From NCBI RefSeq assembly GCF_003590945.1, contig NZ_QYUK01000011.1, positions 3,070,909 through 3,134,908 on the forward strand: 64,000 bases of DNA, written 5' to 3'. Both the position numbers and the translations under genes were made by a program. Each line of letters starts with the position of its first letter. Within the stretch, counting starts at the first letter, position 1. Below are positions 1-7,517 of the stretch, one piece after another. This stretch comes from Oleomonas cavernae. GTDB lineage: Bacteria; Pseudomonadota; Alphaproteobacteria; Zavarziniales; Zavarziniaceae. The notes under the pieces are model-generated. The model was not told where the DNA came from and searched no databases. It saw only the letters and a list, made by a program, of their open reading frames with translations.

Positions 1-1
1 C

Positions 2-804
2 GGCACGCTGCTGTCGATCGCGGCCGCAGCGATGGCGGAAGCGGGCGACGACCGGCTGGCCTCGGTCACGCTGTTCGCCGCCCAGACCGACTTCACCGAG
101 CCGGGCGAACTGCAGCTCTTCATCGACGACAGTCAGGTCGCCTACCTCGAAAGCGCGATGTGGGCGAATGGCACCCTCGAGGCGACACAGATGGCCGGCG
201 CCTTCCAGATGCTGCGCTCGAACGACCTGATCTGGTCCCGCGTGGTTCACGACTATCTGATGGGCGAGCGCACGCCGATGTCCGACCTCATGGCCTGGAA
301 TGCCGATGCGACGCGGCTGCCCTACCGGATGCAGTCCGACTATCTGCGCCAGCTCTTCCTGCACAACGACCTGGCCAGCGGCCGCTATCTGGTCGAGGGG
401 CAGCCGATCGCGATCCAGAACATCCGCGCGCCCATGTTCGCCGTGGGAACCGAGCGCGACCACGTGGCCCCCTGGCGCTCGGTCTACAAGCTCCATTACC
501 TGGCAGATACCGCGGTTACGTTCGTCCTCACCAGCGGCGGCCACAATGCCGGTATCGTCAGCGAACCCGGACACCCCACCGCCACTACAGGATGCTGGAA
601 AAGCTGGCCGACGACCTGTGCCACAGCCCGGACGAATGGGTCGCGGCCGCCCCCGTTCATCAGGGTTCCTGGTGGCCGGCCTGGGCAGCCTGGCTGGCGG
701 CGCGTTCGCCCGCCGCGCAGGTAGCCCCCCCGCCCATGGGCAACGCGGCCAAAGGCTGTCCGGTGCTGGCCGACGCCCCCGGCACCTATGTCCTGCAGCG
801 ATGA
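2..804 (+). pseudogene. phaC: Poly-beta-hydroxyalkanoate synthase (PhaC), C-terminal part, frameshifted
   Basis: This is the 3' part of a PHA synthase, which polymerises hydroxyacyl-CoA into storage granules; the 5' end with the nucleophilic cysteine lies outside the window. Visible family signatures are [14 protein letters not shown], the catalytic aspartate in [11 protein letters not shown] and the catalytic histidine in SGGHNAGI. The first frame runs from base 2 to about 575. The expected C-terminus ([11 protein letters not shown] to APGTYVLQR) continues in another frame to the stop at 802-804. One C added to the run at 574-577 restores a single frame, so the gene is either freshly broken or misread. 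Family assignment is firm; the broken state is uncertain. Confidence 0.9.
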
Positions 805-820
805 CCGGCAGGGTGCAAAG

Positions 821-938
821 CCCTCTCCTCCACGGGAGGAGAGGGTTGGGTGAGGAGGTCGCGGGGCCAAAACACCGCCATCTCCAAGCGGCCCGGCCCA
901 CCTCCCCGGCCCCTCCCCCGCAAGCGGGCGGAGGGGGT
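821..938. repeat. Palindromic intergenic repeat, family A (copy 1)
   Basis: The element starts CCCTCTCC, folds on GGAGGAGAGGG and continues GTTGGGTGAGG, then ends in a CCTCCCC / CCCCTCCCCC ... GGAGGGGG inverted segment. The CCCTCTCC...GGAGAGGGTTGGGTGAGG core recurs at 41448-41589. It sits between the convergent ends of phaC and the histidine kinase gene, a typical place for such elements. The rest of 805-978 shows no gene. Confidence 0.7.
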
Positions 939-978
939 TATAACGGTACTTGTCACATGCGTTTGCACGCCGCCGGCG

Positions 979-2901
979 TCAGTCGAGCAGTTCGCGCAGC
1001 CGTGCCGCCAGTTCCTTGGCGGTGTAGGGCTTCTTGAGCCAGCTGCCGGCTTCCGCCAGTTCCCGGCCCGCGACGCTGGGCTCGGCATAGCCCGAGGTGA
1101 ACAGGATCTTCACGTCCGGACGGATGATGCGGACCTCCCTGGCCAGTTCGTCGCCGGCCATGCCGCCGGGCATGACGATATCGGTGAACAGCAGGCGGAT
1201 TTCGGGGTGCGCCTCGATGGCGGCCAGCGCCTCCATCCCCGCGGCCGCCTCGATCACGTTGTAGCCCGCGTCCTTCAGCCGGGCGACCGCGACGCGGCGC
1301 ACCCGCGCGTCGTCCTCCACCACCAGGATGCATTCGTGGCCGCGCTGTATCCCGCCCGAACCCTGATGGCCCTGGCCGGACGCGGCCGCGTCTTCGGCAT
1401 CGGCGCCGGCCACCGGCAGGAACAGCCGCACGCTGGTACCCCGGCCGACCTCGCTGTAGATCTGGACATGGCCGCCGGATTGCTTGGCAAAGCCATAGAC
1501 CATGCTCAAGCCCAGGCCGGTCCCGGCGCCCACGGACTTAGTGGTGAAGAAGGGTTCGAAGGCCCGCTGCTTGACCTCGTCGGTCATGCCCGCACCGGTG
1601 TCGGTCACCGCGACCAGGACATAGGTGCCGGTGCGAACCTGGGGATACATCTGCGCGTAGTCGAGGTCGAGCCGGGCGCGCGAAATCTCCACCGTCAGCT
1701 TACCGCCGCGCGGCATGGCATCGCGGGCATTCAGGGCGAGATTGAGCAAGGCGTTCTGGAGCTGCGAGGCATCGACCAGGGCCTGGTTCGAGGCGCCGGT
1801 CACAATGGTGCGCAGTTCGATCGTCTCGCCCAGCGTCCGGCGCAGCAGGTCGGCGAAATTCGAGACGAGCTGGCCCACGTCGGCCAGCTTGGGATTCAGC
1901 GGCTGGCGCCGGCCGAAGGCCAGCAACTGGCCGGTCAGCTTGGCGCCGTCGTCGGCCGCATCCTGCGCCTCACGCAGCAGGACGAGCAGCTTCTCGTTGT
2001 CGAGACGCGCCTCGATCATCTCGAGATTGCCGCTGATGACGGTCAGCAGGTTGTTGAAATCATGGGCGATGCCGCCGGTGAGCTGGCCGACCGCCTCCAT
2101 CTTCTGGGCCTGGCGCAATTCCTCTTCCATGCGGTGGCGGCTGGTCAAGTCGCGGATGAAACCGGTGAAGATGCGCCGGCCGCCGCTGACCGCCTCGCCG
2201 ATCGCCAGTTCCATGGGAAAGTTTGTGCCGTCCTTGCGCAGGCCGGTGACGACCCGGCCATAGCCGATGATGCGCCGCTCCCCGGTTGTCAGATACCGCC
2301 CGATATAGCCGTCATGCGCCTCGCGATCGGGTGAGGGCATCAACATACGGACATTCTCGCCGCAGACCTCGTCCGCGCCGTAGCCGAACAACCGCTCGGC
2401 GGCGGAACTGAAGGAGGTGATGATGCCGGCATCGTCGATCACGACCATGGCCTCGGGCACCGTGTCGAGAATCGACACCAGATGGGCCTGACGCTCGGCG
2501 AGATCGGTCTGAGCGCCTTTCAGGTCGCTGATGTCGTTGTTGGTCTGCAGGACCGAGAGCCCCGTCTGGTCTCCGGTCGAAAGCGTGACCCAGCGGCTGG
2601 CGATCCAAAGCTGATGGCCGTCGCGGTGGCGGTGCACGAGCTCGCCTTCCCAGGCCCCGTACTGGCGCAGCCGCTGCTTGATCGCCTCCTGCGGCTCGGG
2701 GAAGATCGTGCCTAGCAGGTCGTGGACCTTGCGCCCCACCGCCTCGTCGCGGGTCCAGCCGTAGAGCTGCTCGCAACCGGCGGTCCAGCGGCTGATCACC
2801 CCACCATCGTCATGCACGATGATGTTGGTGCCATCGAGGACGCGAACGATTTCGTCGAGGCGGCTGTCGTCGGTGACCTGGAGCTCGATTGCATCAATCA
2901 A
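979..2901 (-). CDS. Hybrid sensor histidine kinase with FixL-type haem-PAS domain (hFixL-like)
   Basis: This 640-residue protein has an N-terminal PAS (about 15-130), a second PAS (about 138-255), HisKA with phosphoacceptor H280 in GGIAHDFNN, an HATPase domain with N-box NARD near 391 and GTGLGLS near 463, and a receiver domain with D574. The second PAS matches the oxygen-sensing FixL PAS: H196 in AHDGY and R216 in GYGRVV lie 20 residues apart, like haem ligand H200 and R220 of Bradyrhizobium FixL. It should be a soluble O2-regulated kinase, as no membrane segment is visible. It starts with TTG 22 bp after fixK and is probably co-transcribed with it. The receiver fusion matches the hybrid FixL described in some Rhizobium. 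Confidence 0.85.
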   Translation of the reverse strand: MIDAIELQVTDDSRLDEIVRVLDGTNIIVHDDGGVISRWTAGCEQLYGWTRDEAVGRKVHDLLGTIFPEPQEAIKQRLRQYGAWEGELVHRHRDGHQLWIASRWVTLSTGDQTGLSVLQTNNDISDLKGAQTDLAERQAHLVSILDTVPEAMVVIDDAGIITSFSSAAERLFGYGADEVCGENVRMLMPSPDREAHDGYIGRYLTTGERRIIGYGRVVTGLRKDGTNFPMELAIGEAVSGGRRIFTGFIRDLTSRHRMEEELRQAQKMEAVGQLTGGIAHDFNNLLTVISGNLEMIEARLDNEKLLVLLREAQDAADDGAKLTGQLLAFGRRQPLNPKLADVGQLVSNFADLLRRTLGETIELRTIVTGASNQALVDASQLQNALLNLALNARDAMPRGGKLTVEISRARLDLDYAQMYPQVRTGTYVLVAVTDTGAGMTDEVKQRAFEPFFTTKSVGAGTGLGLSMVYGFAKQSGGHVQIYSEVGRGTSVRLFLPVAGADAEDAAASGQGHQGSGGIQRGHECILVVEDDARVRRVAVARLKDAGYNVIEAAAGMEALAAIEAHPEIRLLFTDIVMPGGMAGDELAREVRIIRPDVKILFTSGYAEPSVAGRELAEAGSWLKKPYTAKELAARLRELLD

Positions 2902-2923
2902 CTTGGACAGGCCTCGCTACGCG

Positions 2924-3679
2924 TCAGTGCGGCCACACCGCCTGCTGCGTATAGGTGTTGCTGGTCCAGCGGTTATCGTCCTCATCGCTCTCGCCCGCAA
3001 GCAGCGCAAGCATTTCCAGCTTGCGAATGGTGACGGCATGGCGGCCGCAGGGCGCGATGACGCCGCGGCTGGCGAGCTTGGTCATGGTGCGGGAGACCGT
3101 TTCGATGGTCAGGCCCAGGTAGTCGGCCATGTCGAGCCTGGTCATGGGAACGTCGATCACCGGGCTGCGCTGGTCGCCCGCCAGGCGGTTGGCGATGATC
3201 AGCAGGAAGCTGGCGACCCGCTCCTCCGCGCTCTTGCGGGCCAGCAGGACCATCTGGTCCTGGGCCGCCGCCATCTCGTCGCACAGCCGCGCGAAAAGCT
3301 GCGGGCGCAGTTCGGGCGACTTGTTGATTTCCTCCTGGAAGCGGTTGCGGCCGAAGCGGCGGAACCGGGTCGGGGTCACCGCCTCGGCGGTATAGAGGTA
3401 GCGGTCCCGCAGCGAGATGCCGACCAGGTCGCCCGGGTAGATGAAGCCGGTGATGACCCGGCGGCCGTCCGGCAGCAGCTTGTGGATGCGCAGGACGCCT
3501 TCGACGACGGCGAAGACATGGTCCGCGGCATCGCCTTCCCAGAAGATCGCGGCACCGGTCTCGATCCGTTCCACCGGCTGGTTGCTGAACAGCCCCTCGA
3601 GGCTCGCCGCTGCCGGCTGTTCGCCGGTGAAGGGCTTGGTGGCGGCGCGGGCCTGCGAGAGCGAGTTTTCGGCGTACAT
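2924..3679 (-). CDS. fixK: Crp/Fnr-family regulator, FixK type
   Basis: This is a 251-residue CRP/FNR regulator with a cyclic-nucleotide-like beta-roll at about 30-150 and a C-terminal helix-turn-helix (MADYLGLTIETVSR, about 190-210). The recognition helix has E-T-V-S-R, the residues that read TTGAT half sites in FNR and FixK. There is no N-terminal cysteine cluster, so it cannot carry the FNR iron-sulfur cluster and is better called FixK. It is likely controlled in amount by the neighbouring two-component system, because a K-box-like site lies 105 bp upstream. FNR/FixK-type boxes between 6.3 and 14.2 kb are its plausible targets. It shares an operon with the haem-PAS kinase. Confidence 0.85.
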   Translation of the reverse strand: MYAENSLSQARAATKPFTGEQPAAASLEGLFSNQPVERIETGAAIFWEGDAADHVFAVVEGVLRIHKLLPDGRRVITGFIYPGDLVGISLRDRYLYTAEAVTPTRFRRFGRNRFQEEINKSPELRPQLFARLCDEMAAAQDQMVLLARKSAEERVASFLLIIANRLAGDQRSPVIDVPMTRLDMADYLGLTIETVSRTMTKLASRGVIAPCGRHAVTIRKLEMLALLAGESDEDDNRWTSNTYTQQAVWPH

Positions 3680-3691
3680 GGGACTTCCCTG

Positions 3692-3721
3692 TGTCTGCGT
3701 CGGACTATGTCTGCGTCGGAC
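3692..3721. repeat. Two-copy 14-bp direct repeat in the fixK leader
   Basis: TGTCTGCGTCGGAC occurs at 3692-3705 and again at 3708-3721, a 16-bp period, between the K-box-like site and the fixK start codon. It would lie in the 5' untranslated region of the fixK mRNA. It may be a simple duplication or a binding site; nothing more can be said from sequence. Confidence 0.7.
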
Positions 3722-3784
3722 ATTGGGAGTTGAACCGGGCCGCGTGACGGCAGAACGATCTGCGTGTTACCGTCGGTGCAATTG

Positions 3785-3800
3785 TGTAACAGAGTGTAAC
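3785..3800 (-). promoter_or_regulatory. K-box-like site upstream of fixK (FxkR-type response regulator target)
   Basis: On the minus strand the sequence reads GTTACA-CTCT-GTTACA. I recall GTTACA-N4-GTTACA as the K-box bound by the OmpR-family regulator FxkR in the Rhizobium etli fixK promoter. The site is 105-121 bp upstream of the fixK start and also lies just ahead of the divergent regulator gene at 3839. The tandem 10-bp-spaced hexamers fit an OmpR-type dimer. Confidence 0.75.
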
Positions 3801-3838
3801 AGGGCCATCTTGACACCCCTTCTCGCCTGGGCCTGATC

Positions 3839-4570
3839 ATGCCCGACCCCGCCATCCGCACCGAGCACATCCTGGTCGTCGACGACGACCCGCGGATCCG
3901 ACAAATGCTCGTGCGCTACTTCGAAGACGAAGGCTACCGCGTCAGCACGGCGGCCGACGGCCATGAGATGCGCGCGTGCCTGCTGAAAGGTGCCGTCGAC
4001 ATCATCCTGCTGGACCTCGTCCTGCCCGGCGGCGACGACGGCCTGGGCCTGGCGCGTGAAATTCGGGCCCAATCGGACGTGCCGATCATCATGCTCACCG
4101 GGCGCGACGACGTCGTCGACCGGATCGTCGGCCTCGAGGTCGGGGCCGACGACTACATCGCCAAGCCCTTCCACCTGCGCGAAGTCCTGGCCCGGCTGCG
4201 GACCGTCCTGCGGCGGCGCACCGCGGCCGCTCCCGAGAGCAAGCGGGACAAGACCGAAGTCTTCCATTTCGACGGCTGGCGGCTCGATCTCGACCGGCGC
4301 CAGCTCGTGTCGGCCCAGGACCGGGAAATCACGCTCACCACGGGGGAGTTCGACATCCTGGTGGTGCTGGCGAGACACCCGGGGCGGGTATTCACCCGGG
4401 AAGCGCTGATGGATCTAACGCGCGGCCGGGCGCACGAAGCGTTCGACCGCACGATCGACGCGCAGATCGCACGATTGCGCAAGAAAATCGAAGCCGACCC
4501 CAAGAGCCCGGCCTTGATCAAGTCGGTCCGGGGTATCGGCTATGTCTTCACCGGCAAATCCATGGGTTGA
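3839..4570 (+). CDS. OmpR/PhoB-family response regulator (FxkR-like candidate)
   Basis: This 243-residue protein has a receiver domain (about 8-125) with the acidic pocket VVDDD, phosphoacceptor D59 in ILLDLVLPG and K in YIAKPF, followed by a winged-helix DNA-binding domain (about 140-237, ending RGIGYVFTG). It is divergent from the fixK-kinase operon, and the K-box-like tandem GTTACA site sits in the shared promoter. In R. etli the partner of hybrid FixL is the OmpR-family regulator FxkR, so context supports the same role: phosphorylated by the haem-PAS kinase and activating fixK. The response-regulator call is firm; the FxkR role is inferred from synteny and the operator. Confidence 0.85.
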   Translation: MPDPAIRTEHILVVDDDPRIRQMLVRYFEDEGYRVSTAADGHEMRACLLKGAVDIILLDLVLPGGDDGLGLAREIRAQSDVPIIMLTGRDDVVDRIVGLEVGADDYIAKPFHLREVLARLRTVLRRRTAAAPESKRDKTEVFHFDGWRLDLDRRQLVSAQDREITLTTGEFDILVVLARHPGRVFTREALMDLTRGRAHEAFDRTIDAQIARLRKKIEADPKSPALIKSVRGIGYVFTGKSMG

Positions 4571-5049
4571 GGCGCCAAACTGCCGGGGATGAAGGCATGG
4601 GGCTCCAATACCATGGGCAGTCCGTCGTCCGGGTGCTCGCTTTCGTACAGGTCCAGATGCCGGCTCAAGGCGGCCTGCCCGAAGGTCTGGATGCGCAGGC
4701 CATCAAAGGCACCGGCTTTGGCCACCGCCCGCAGATATTGCACCATCTCGCCGGCGAGGCCGGCCTCGTCGCCGACGCTCATCACGGCAAAGAACCAGAC
4801 ATCAAGCATGCGGCCGCGGCGGGGATGCATCGTGGCGGAGCCGATACACAACCCGTGGATATAGCCCCTGGCATTCGTCGCGACATGAATTTGATCGTGC
4901 TCGCCCTGCTGCCCTTCGCGCTCGAGCACAGCCCGGCAGAACGACCGCCATTGCTCGAGCGAAAGCGCGCCCGCGAACAGCCTGGCGACGCAATAGGCGG
5001 GATCGACTTGCTCGGCGGTCAGCGGACCGACCTGGTAGGTGTAGGGCAT
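4540..5049 (-). CDS. Conserved hypothetical protein, possibly GNAT-like fold
   Basis: This 169-residue soluble protein has no signal peptide or membrane segment. The arrangement of short strands (IHGLCIGSATMHPRRGRMLDVWFFAV) followed by helix and strand resembles an acetyltransferase core, but no clear acetyl-CoA motif is seen, so I do not assign a function. It lies 18 bp downstream of the carbamate kinase gene on the same strand and probably belongs to that anaerobox-driven unit. Its 3' end overlaps the convergent response-regulator gene by 31 bp. Confidence 0.65.
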   Translation of the reverse strand: MPYTYQVGPLTAEQVDPAYCVARLFAGALSLEQWRSFCRAVLEREGQQGEHDQIHVATNARGYIHGLCIGSATMHPRRGRMLDVWFFAVMSVGDEAGLAGEMVQYLRAVAKAGAFDGLRIQTFGQAALSRHLDLYESEHPDDGLPMVLEPHAFIPGSLAPQPMDLPVKT

Positions 5050-5067
5050 TGTGCAACTCCTCGCCCC

Positions 5068-6054
5068 TCATTTTAGGGGTGCCCACATGGCGCCACCATG
5101 ATCTGGCTCAAGCCGGCCCGGGATCGGCGTCACCAAGGCATCATTTTCGCTGCCGGCAATCCACGTACCCTGTTCGCCGCAGGCAATCGCCAGGGCATCC
5201 TCGAGCCGGCCGATGGCGGCGCTGCGGCCGGTTTCCGCCGCAAAGGCGGCGGCGGCGGCGATCTTCAGCCCCATGGAGCCTTCGGGGAAAGCCCCGGCCG
5301 CGAGGGTCGAGGGGTTCGCCCGCCTGATCGGCCGTGCGGCCGGCGTGCCGAAATCCTGGAAGACCGCCTCGACATCGGTCAGCAGCAGCAGCAGGTCGGC
5401 ATCCAATTGCCGGGCCAGCAGGGCGCTGGCGTGATCCTTGTCGATCACCGCCTCGACGCCGCAAAGACTGCCGCCCAGTTGCTCGGCCACCGGGATGCCG
5501 CCCCCGCCGGTGCAGATGACGACGACATCGAATTTGACCAGCAAGGCGATGACCTGCGCCTCCATGATGGCGATCGGCCTGGGCGACGGCACGACGCGCC
5601 GCCAGGCCTTGCCGTCGGGGGCGACGTGCCAGCCCCGTTCCCGGGCCAGCCGGTGCGCCGTCGCCTCGTCATAGACCGGCCCGATGGGCTTGGTCGGGCG
5701 GGCGAAGGCCGGGTCGTCGGTCGCGACCTTCACCTGGGTCAGGAGCGTGGCGACAAGCCTGGTCCGCAGCAGCGCGCTCAACTCCTGCTCGATCAGGTAG
5801 CCGATCATGCCCTCGCTTTCGGCCCCCAGCACGTCGAGCGGATAGGCGCCGTCCGCCGGCCCGGCCGCTGCCTGCAAGGCCAGCAGGCCGACCTGCGGAC
5901 CGTTGCCGTGGGTGATGATCAGCGAGTGGCCGGCCTCGACCAGTTGCGCCAGGGCCGCGGCAGCGCGCCGGATACTGGCGCGCTGGTTCTGCGCCGTCAG
6001 CGGCTCGCCCCGCCGCAGGAGGGCATTGCCGCCGAGTGCCGCCACGATCCGCAT
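5068..6054 (-). CDS. arcC: Carbamate kinase
   Basis: This 328-residue enzyme of the amino-acid kinase family interconverts carbamoyl phosphate plus ADP and carbamate plus ATP. Signatures include the N-terminal phosphate loop ALGGNALL, THGNGPQVGLL, CTGGGGIPV near 190 and the C-terminal GSMGLKIAAAAAF. It normally finishes the arginine deiminase route and yields ATP without respiration, but no arcA or arcB is in this window. One base separates it from the upstream small membrane-protein gene, and an FNR/FixK-type box precedes the pair, so it is probably induced at low oxygen. Confidence 0.9.
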   Translation of the reverse strand: MRIVAALGGNALLRRGEPLTAQNQRASIRRAAAALAQLVEAGHSLIITHGNGPQVGLLALQAAAGPADGAYPLDVLGAESEGMIGYLIEQELSALLRTRLVATLLTQVKVATDDPAFARPTKPIGPVYDEATAHRLARERGWHVAPDGKAWRRVVPSPRPIAIMEAQVIALLVKFDVVVICTGGGGIPVAEQLGGSLCGVEAVIDKDHASALLARQLDADLLLLLTDVEAVFQDFGTPAARPIRRANPSTLAAGAFPEGSMGLKIAAAAAFAAETGRSAAIGRLEDALAIACGEQGTWIAGSENDALVTPIPGRLEPDHGGAMWAPLK

Positions 6055-6055
6055 C

Positions 6056-6307
6056 TCAGCCCCCTATCGTGGCGACGAGAATGGCCTTGATCGTATGCAT
6101 GCGGTTCTCGGCCTGATCGAAGACGATCGATGCCGCCGGCACGCCGCGCGCGCTTTCCCGGCCGAAGAATTTCGGCATGGTGCCGTTGCCCGCCGCGACG
6201 TGCGGGATCTCGGCTGCGAGCAGCGGCCAGTTCAGGAGGGCGACCAGGACCGGGACCACCACCGCGATGTTGATCAGGGTCGCGGCGCGGAAATCCGTGG
6301 TCGCCAT
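6056..6307 (-). CDS. Small membrane protein upstream of carbamate kinase
   Basis: This predicts 83 residues starting MATTDF. I chose this ATG over an upstream one because AAGGAGAC (6312-6319) sits at ideal spacing. A hydrophobic stretch at about residues 12-32 (INIAVVVPVLVALLNWPLL) suggests one membrane span or an uncleaved signal; the rest is short and soluble. It is nearly fused to arcC (1 bp gap) and is first in the unit after the anaerobox at 6373-6386. Function unknown. Confidence 0.6.
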   Translation of the reverse strand: MATTDFRAATLINIAVVVPVLVALLNWPLLAAEIPHVAAGNGTMPKFFGRESARGVPAASIVFDQAENRMHTIKAILVATIGG

Positions 6308-6372
6308 GCTGGTCTCCTTCTTTGCGTTTGACGCTATTGATCGCATTGGGGGGGCATTGGCGCCGGGCCGCC

Positions 6373-6386
6373 TTGACCCGGATCAA
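6373..6386 (-). promoter_or_regulatory. FNR/FixK-type box (anaerobox) upstream of the arcC unit
   Basis: TTGAC-CCGG-ATCAA matches the TTGAT-N4-ATCAA consensus with one change. It lies 66-79 bp upstream of the small membrane-protein start; centred at -41.5 it would put the transcription start near 6338. The adjacent FixK is the natural candidate to bind it. Confidence 0.75.
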
Positions 6387-6394
6387 GTCGGCGC

Positions 6395-7516
6395 TTATTG
6401 CGCGCTGAGCAGGGCCTTGCGGAAGCGCAGGGCCGCCAGGGCCAGGAACGCCCCGCCGATGGCGACCAGGGCCAGCAACTGCGGCCAGATGAGCCCTGCA
6501 TCCGCGCCGCGGTAGAGGATCGCCTGGGACAGGGCGACGAAGTGGGTCGACGGGGCGATCTGCATTACATCCTGAAGCCAGCCGGGCATGCTTTCCATCG
6601 GCGTGGTGCTGCCCGACAACAGGTTCATCGCGATCAGCATGGGCAGGACGATCAGGCCGAACTGGGCCATGGAGGTCGAGTAGGTGGCGACCAGGATGCC
6701 CAGGGCGGTGACCGAAAACTGGTAGATCAGGCAGGCGCCGACGAACAGGCCGAGCGAACCGGCCACCGGCACCGCCAGCAGCCACTCGACCACCACCAGC
6801 AGGGAGAAGGTCGCCGCCGCGACGATGACCAGGCCGTTGGCCCAGATCTTGGCCAGCATGATCTCGAGCGGTCGCACCGGCATGACCAGCAGATGCTCGA
6901 TGGTGCCGTGCTCGCGCTCGCGGATCAGCGCCGCCCCGGCCAGGATCACCGCCAGCATGGTGATGTTGTTGATGATCTGCATGACAGCCGTGAACCAGGC
7001 CGATTTCAGGTTCGGGTTGAATTTGGCCCGCACCACCAGGTTGATCGGCTGGGCCTGTGCCGTGCCGGGGGCGGCGGCGGCCACCTCGCCCAAGACGATG
7101 CTCTGGATATAGGCGGCGCCGTTGCCGGCCTGGGACATGGCGGTGGCATCGATATCGAGCTGGAGCGAAGGATGGCGGCCCGCCATCACGTCCTGTTCGA
7201 ACCGGGGCGGGATCTCCAGCACGAAGACGAAGCGGCCCGAGGCCATGCCCTTGTCGATATCCGGGGCCGCAATGACCACGGGTTCCTTGAAGAAGGGCTG
7301 CAGCAGGGCATCGCGCAGCCGCATGGAGAGCATCGAGTGATCCTCGTCCACCACGGCGACAGCGGCATTCTCGACCTCGAACTTCGCTCCTGTCGCCACC
7401 GTGTAGATGGCCACGGTGAAGGTGTAGACGATCAGCACGACAAGGACCGGATCAGCCCGCAAGCTGTGTAGTTCCTTGATGCCGAGGCGCAGGATCCTGA
7501 GCAGCCGGGCGCGCAT
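6395..7516 (-). CDS. ABC-2 type transporter permease (YhhJ-like)
   Basis: This 373-residue ABC-2 permease has one N-terminal transmembrane helix (about 22-42), a large periplasmic domain (about 45-180) and five C-terminal helices from about 185 to 370, with the conserved cytoplasmic EREHGTIEHLLVMPVRPLEIMLAKI. It is third in a minus-strand operon after the HlyD-like adaptor and the RbbA-like ATPase; its ATG is one base after the RbbA stop. With them it should form an inner-membrane exporter, substrate unknown. The order resembles E. coli yhiI-rbbA-yhhJ. Confidence 0.85.
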   Translation of the reverse strand: MRARLLRILRLGIKELHSLRADPVLVVLIVYTFTVAIYTVATGAKFEVENAAVAVVDEDHSMLSMRLRDALLQPFFKEPVVIAAPDIDKGMASGRFVFVLEIPPRFEQDVMAGRHPSLQLDIDATAMSQAGNGAAYIQSIVLGEVAAAAPGTAQAQPINLVVRAKFNPNLKSAWFTAVMQIINNITMLAVILAGAALIREREHGTIEHLLVMPVRPLEIMLAKIWANGLVIVAAATFSLLVVVEWLLAVPVAGSLGLFVGACLIYQFSVTALGILVATYSTSMAQFGLIVLPMLIAMNLLSGSTTPMESMPGWLQDVMQIAPSTHFVALSQAILYRGADAGLIWPQLLALVAIGGAFLALAALRFRKALLSAQ

Positions 7517-7517
7517 C

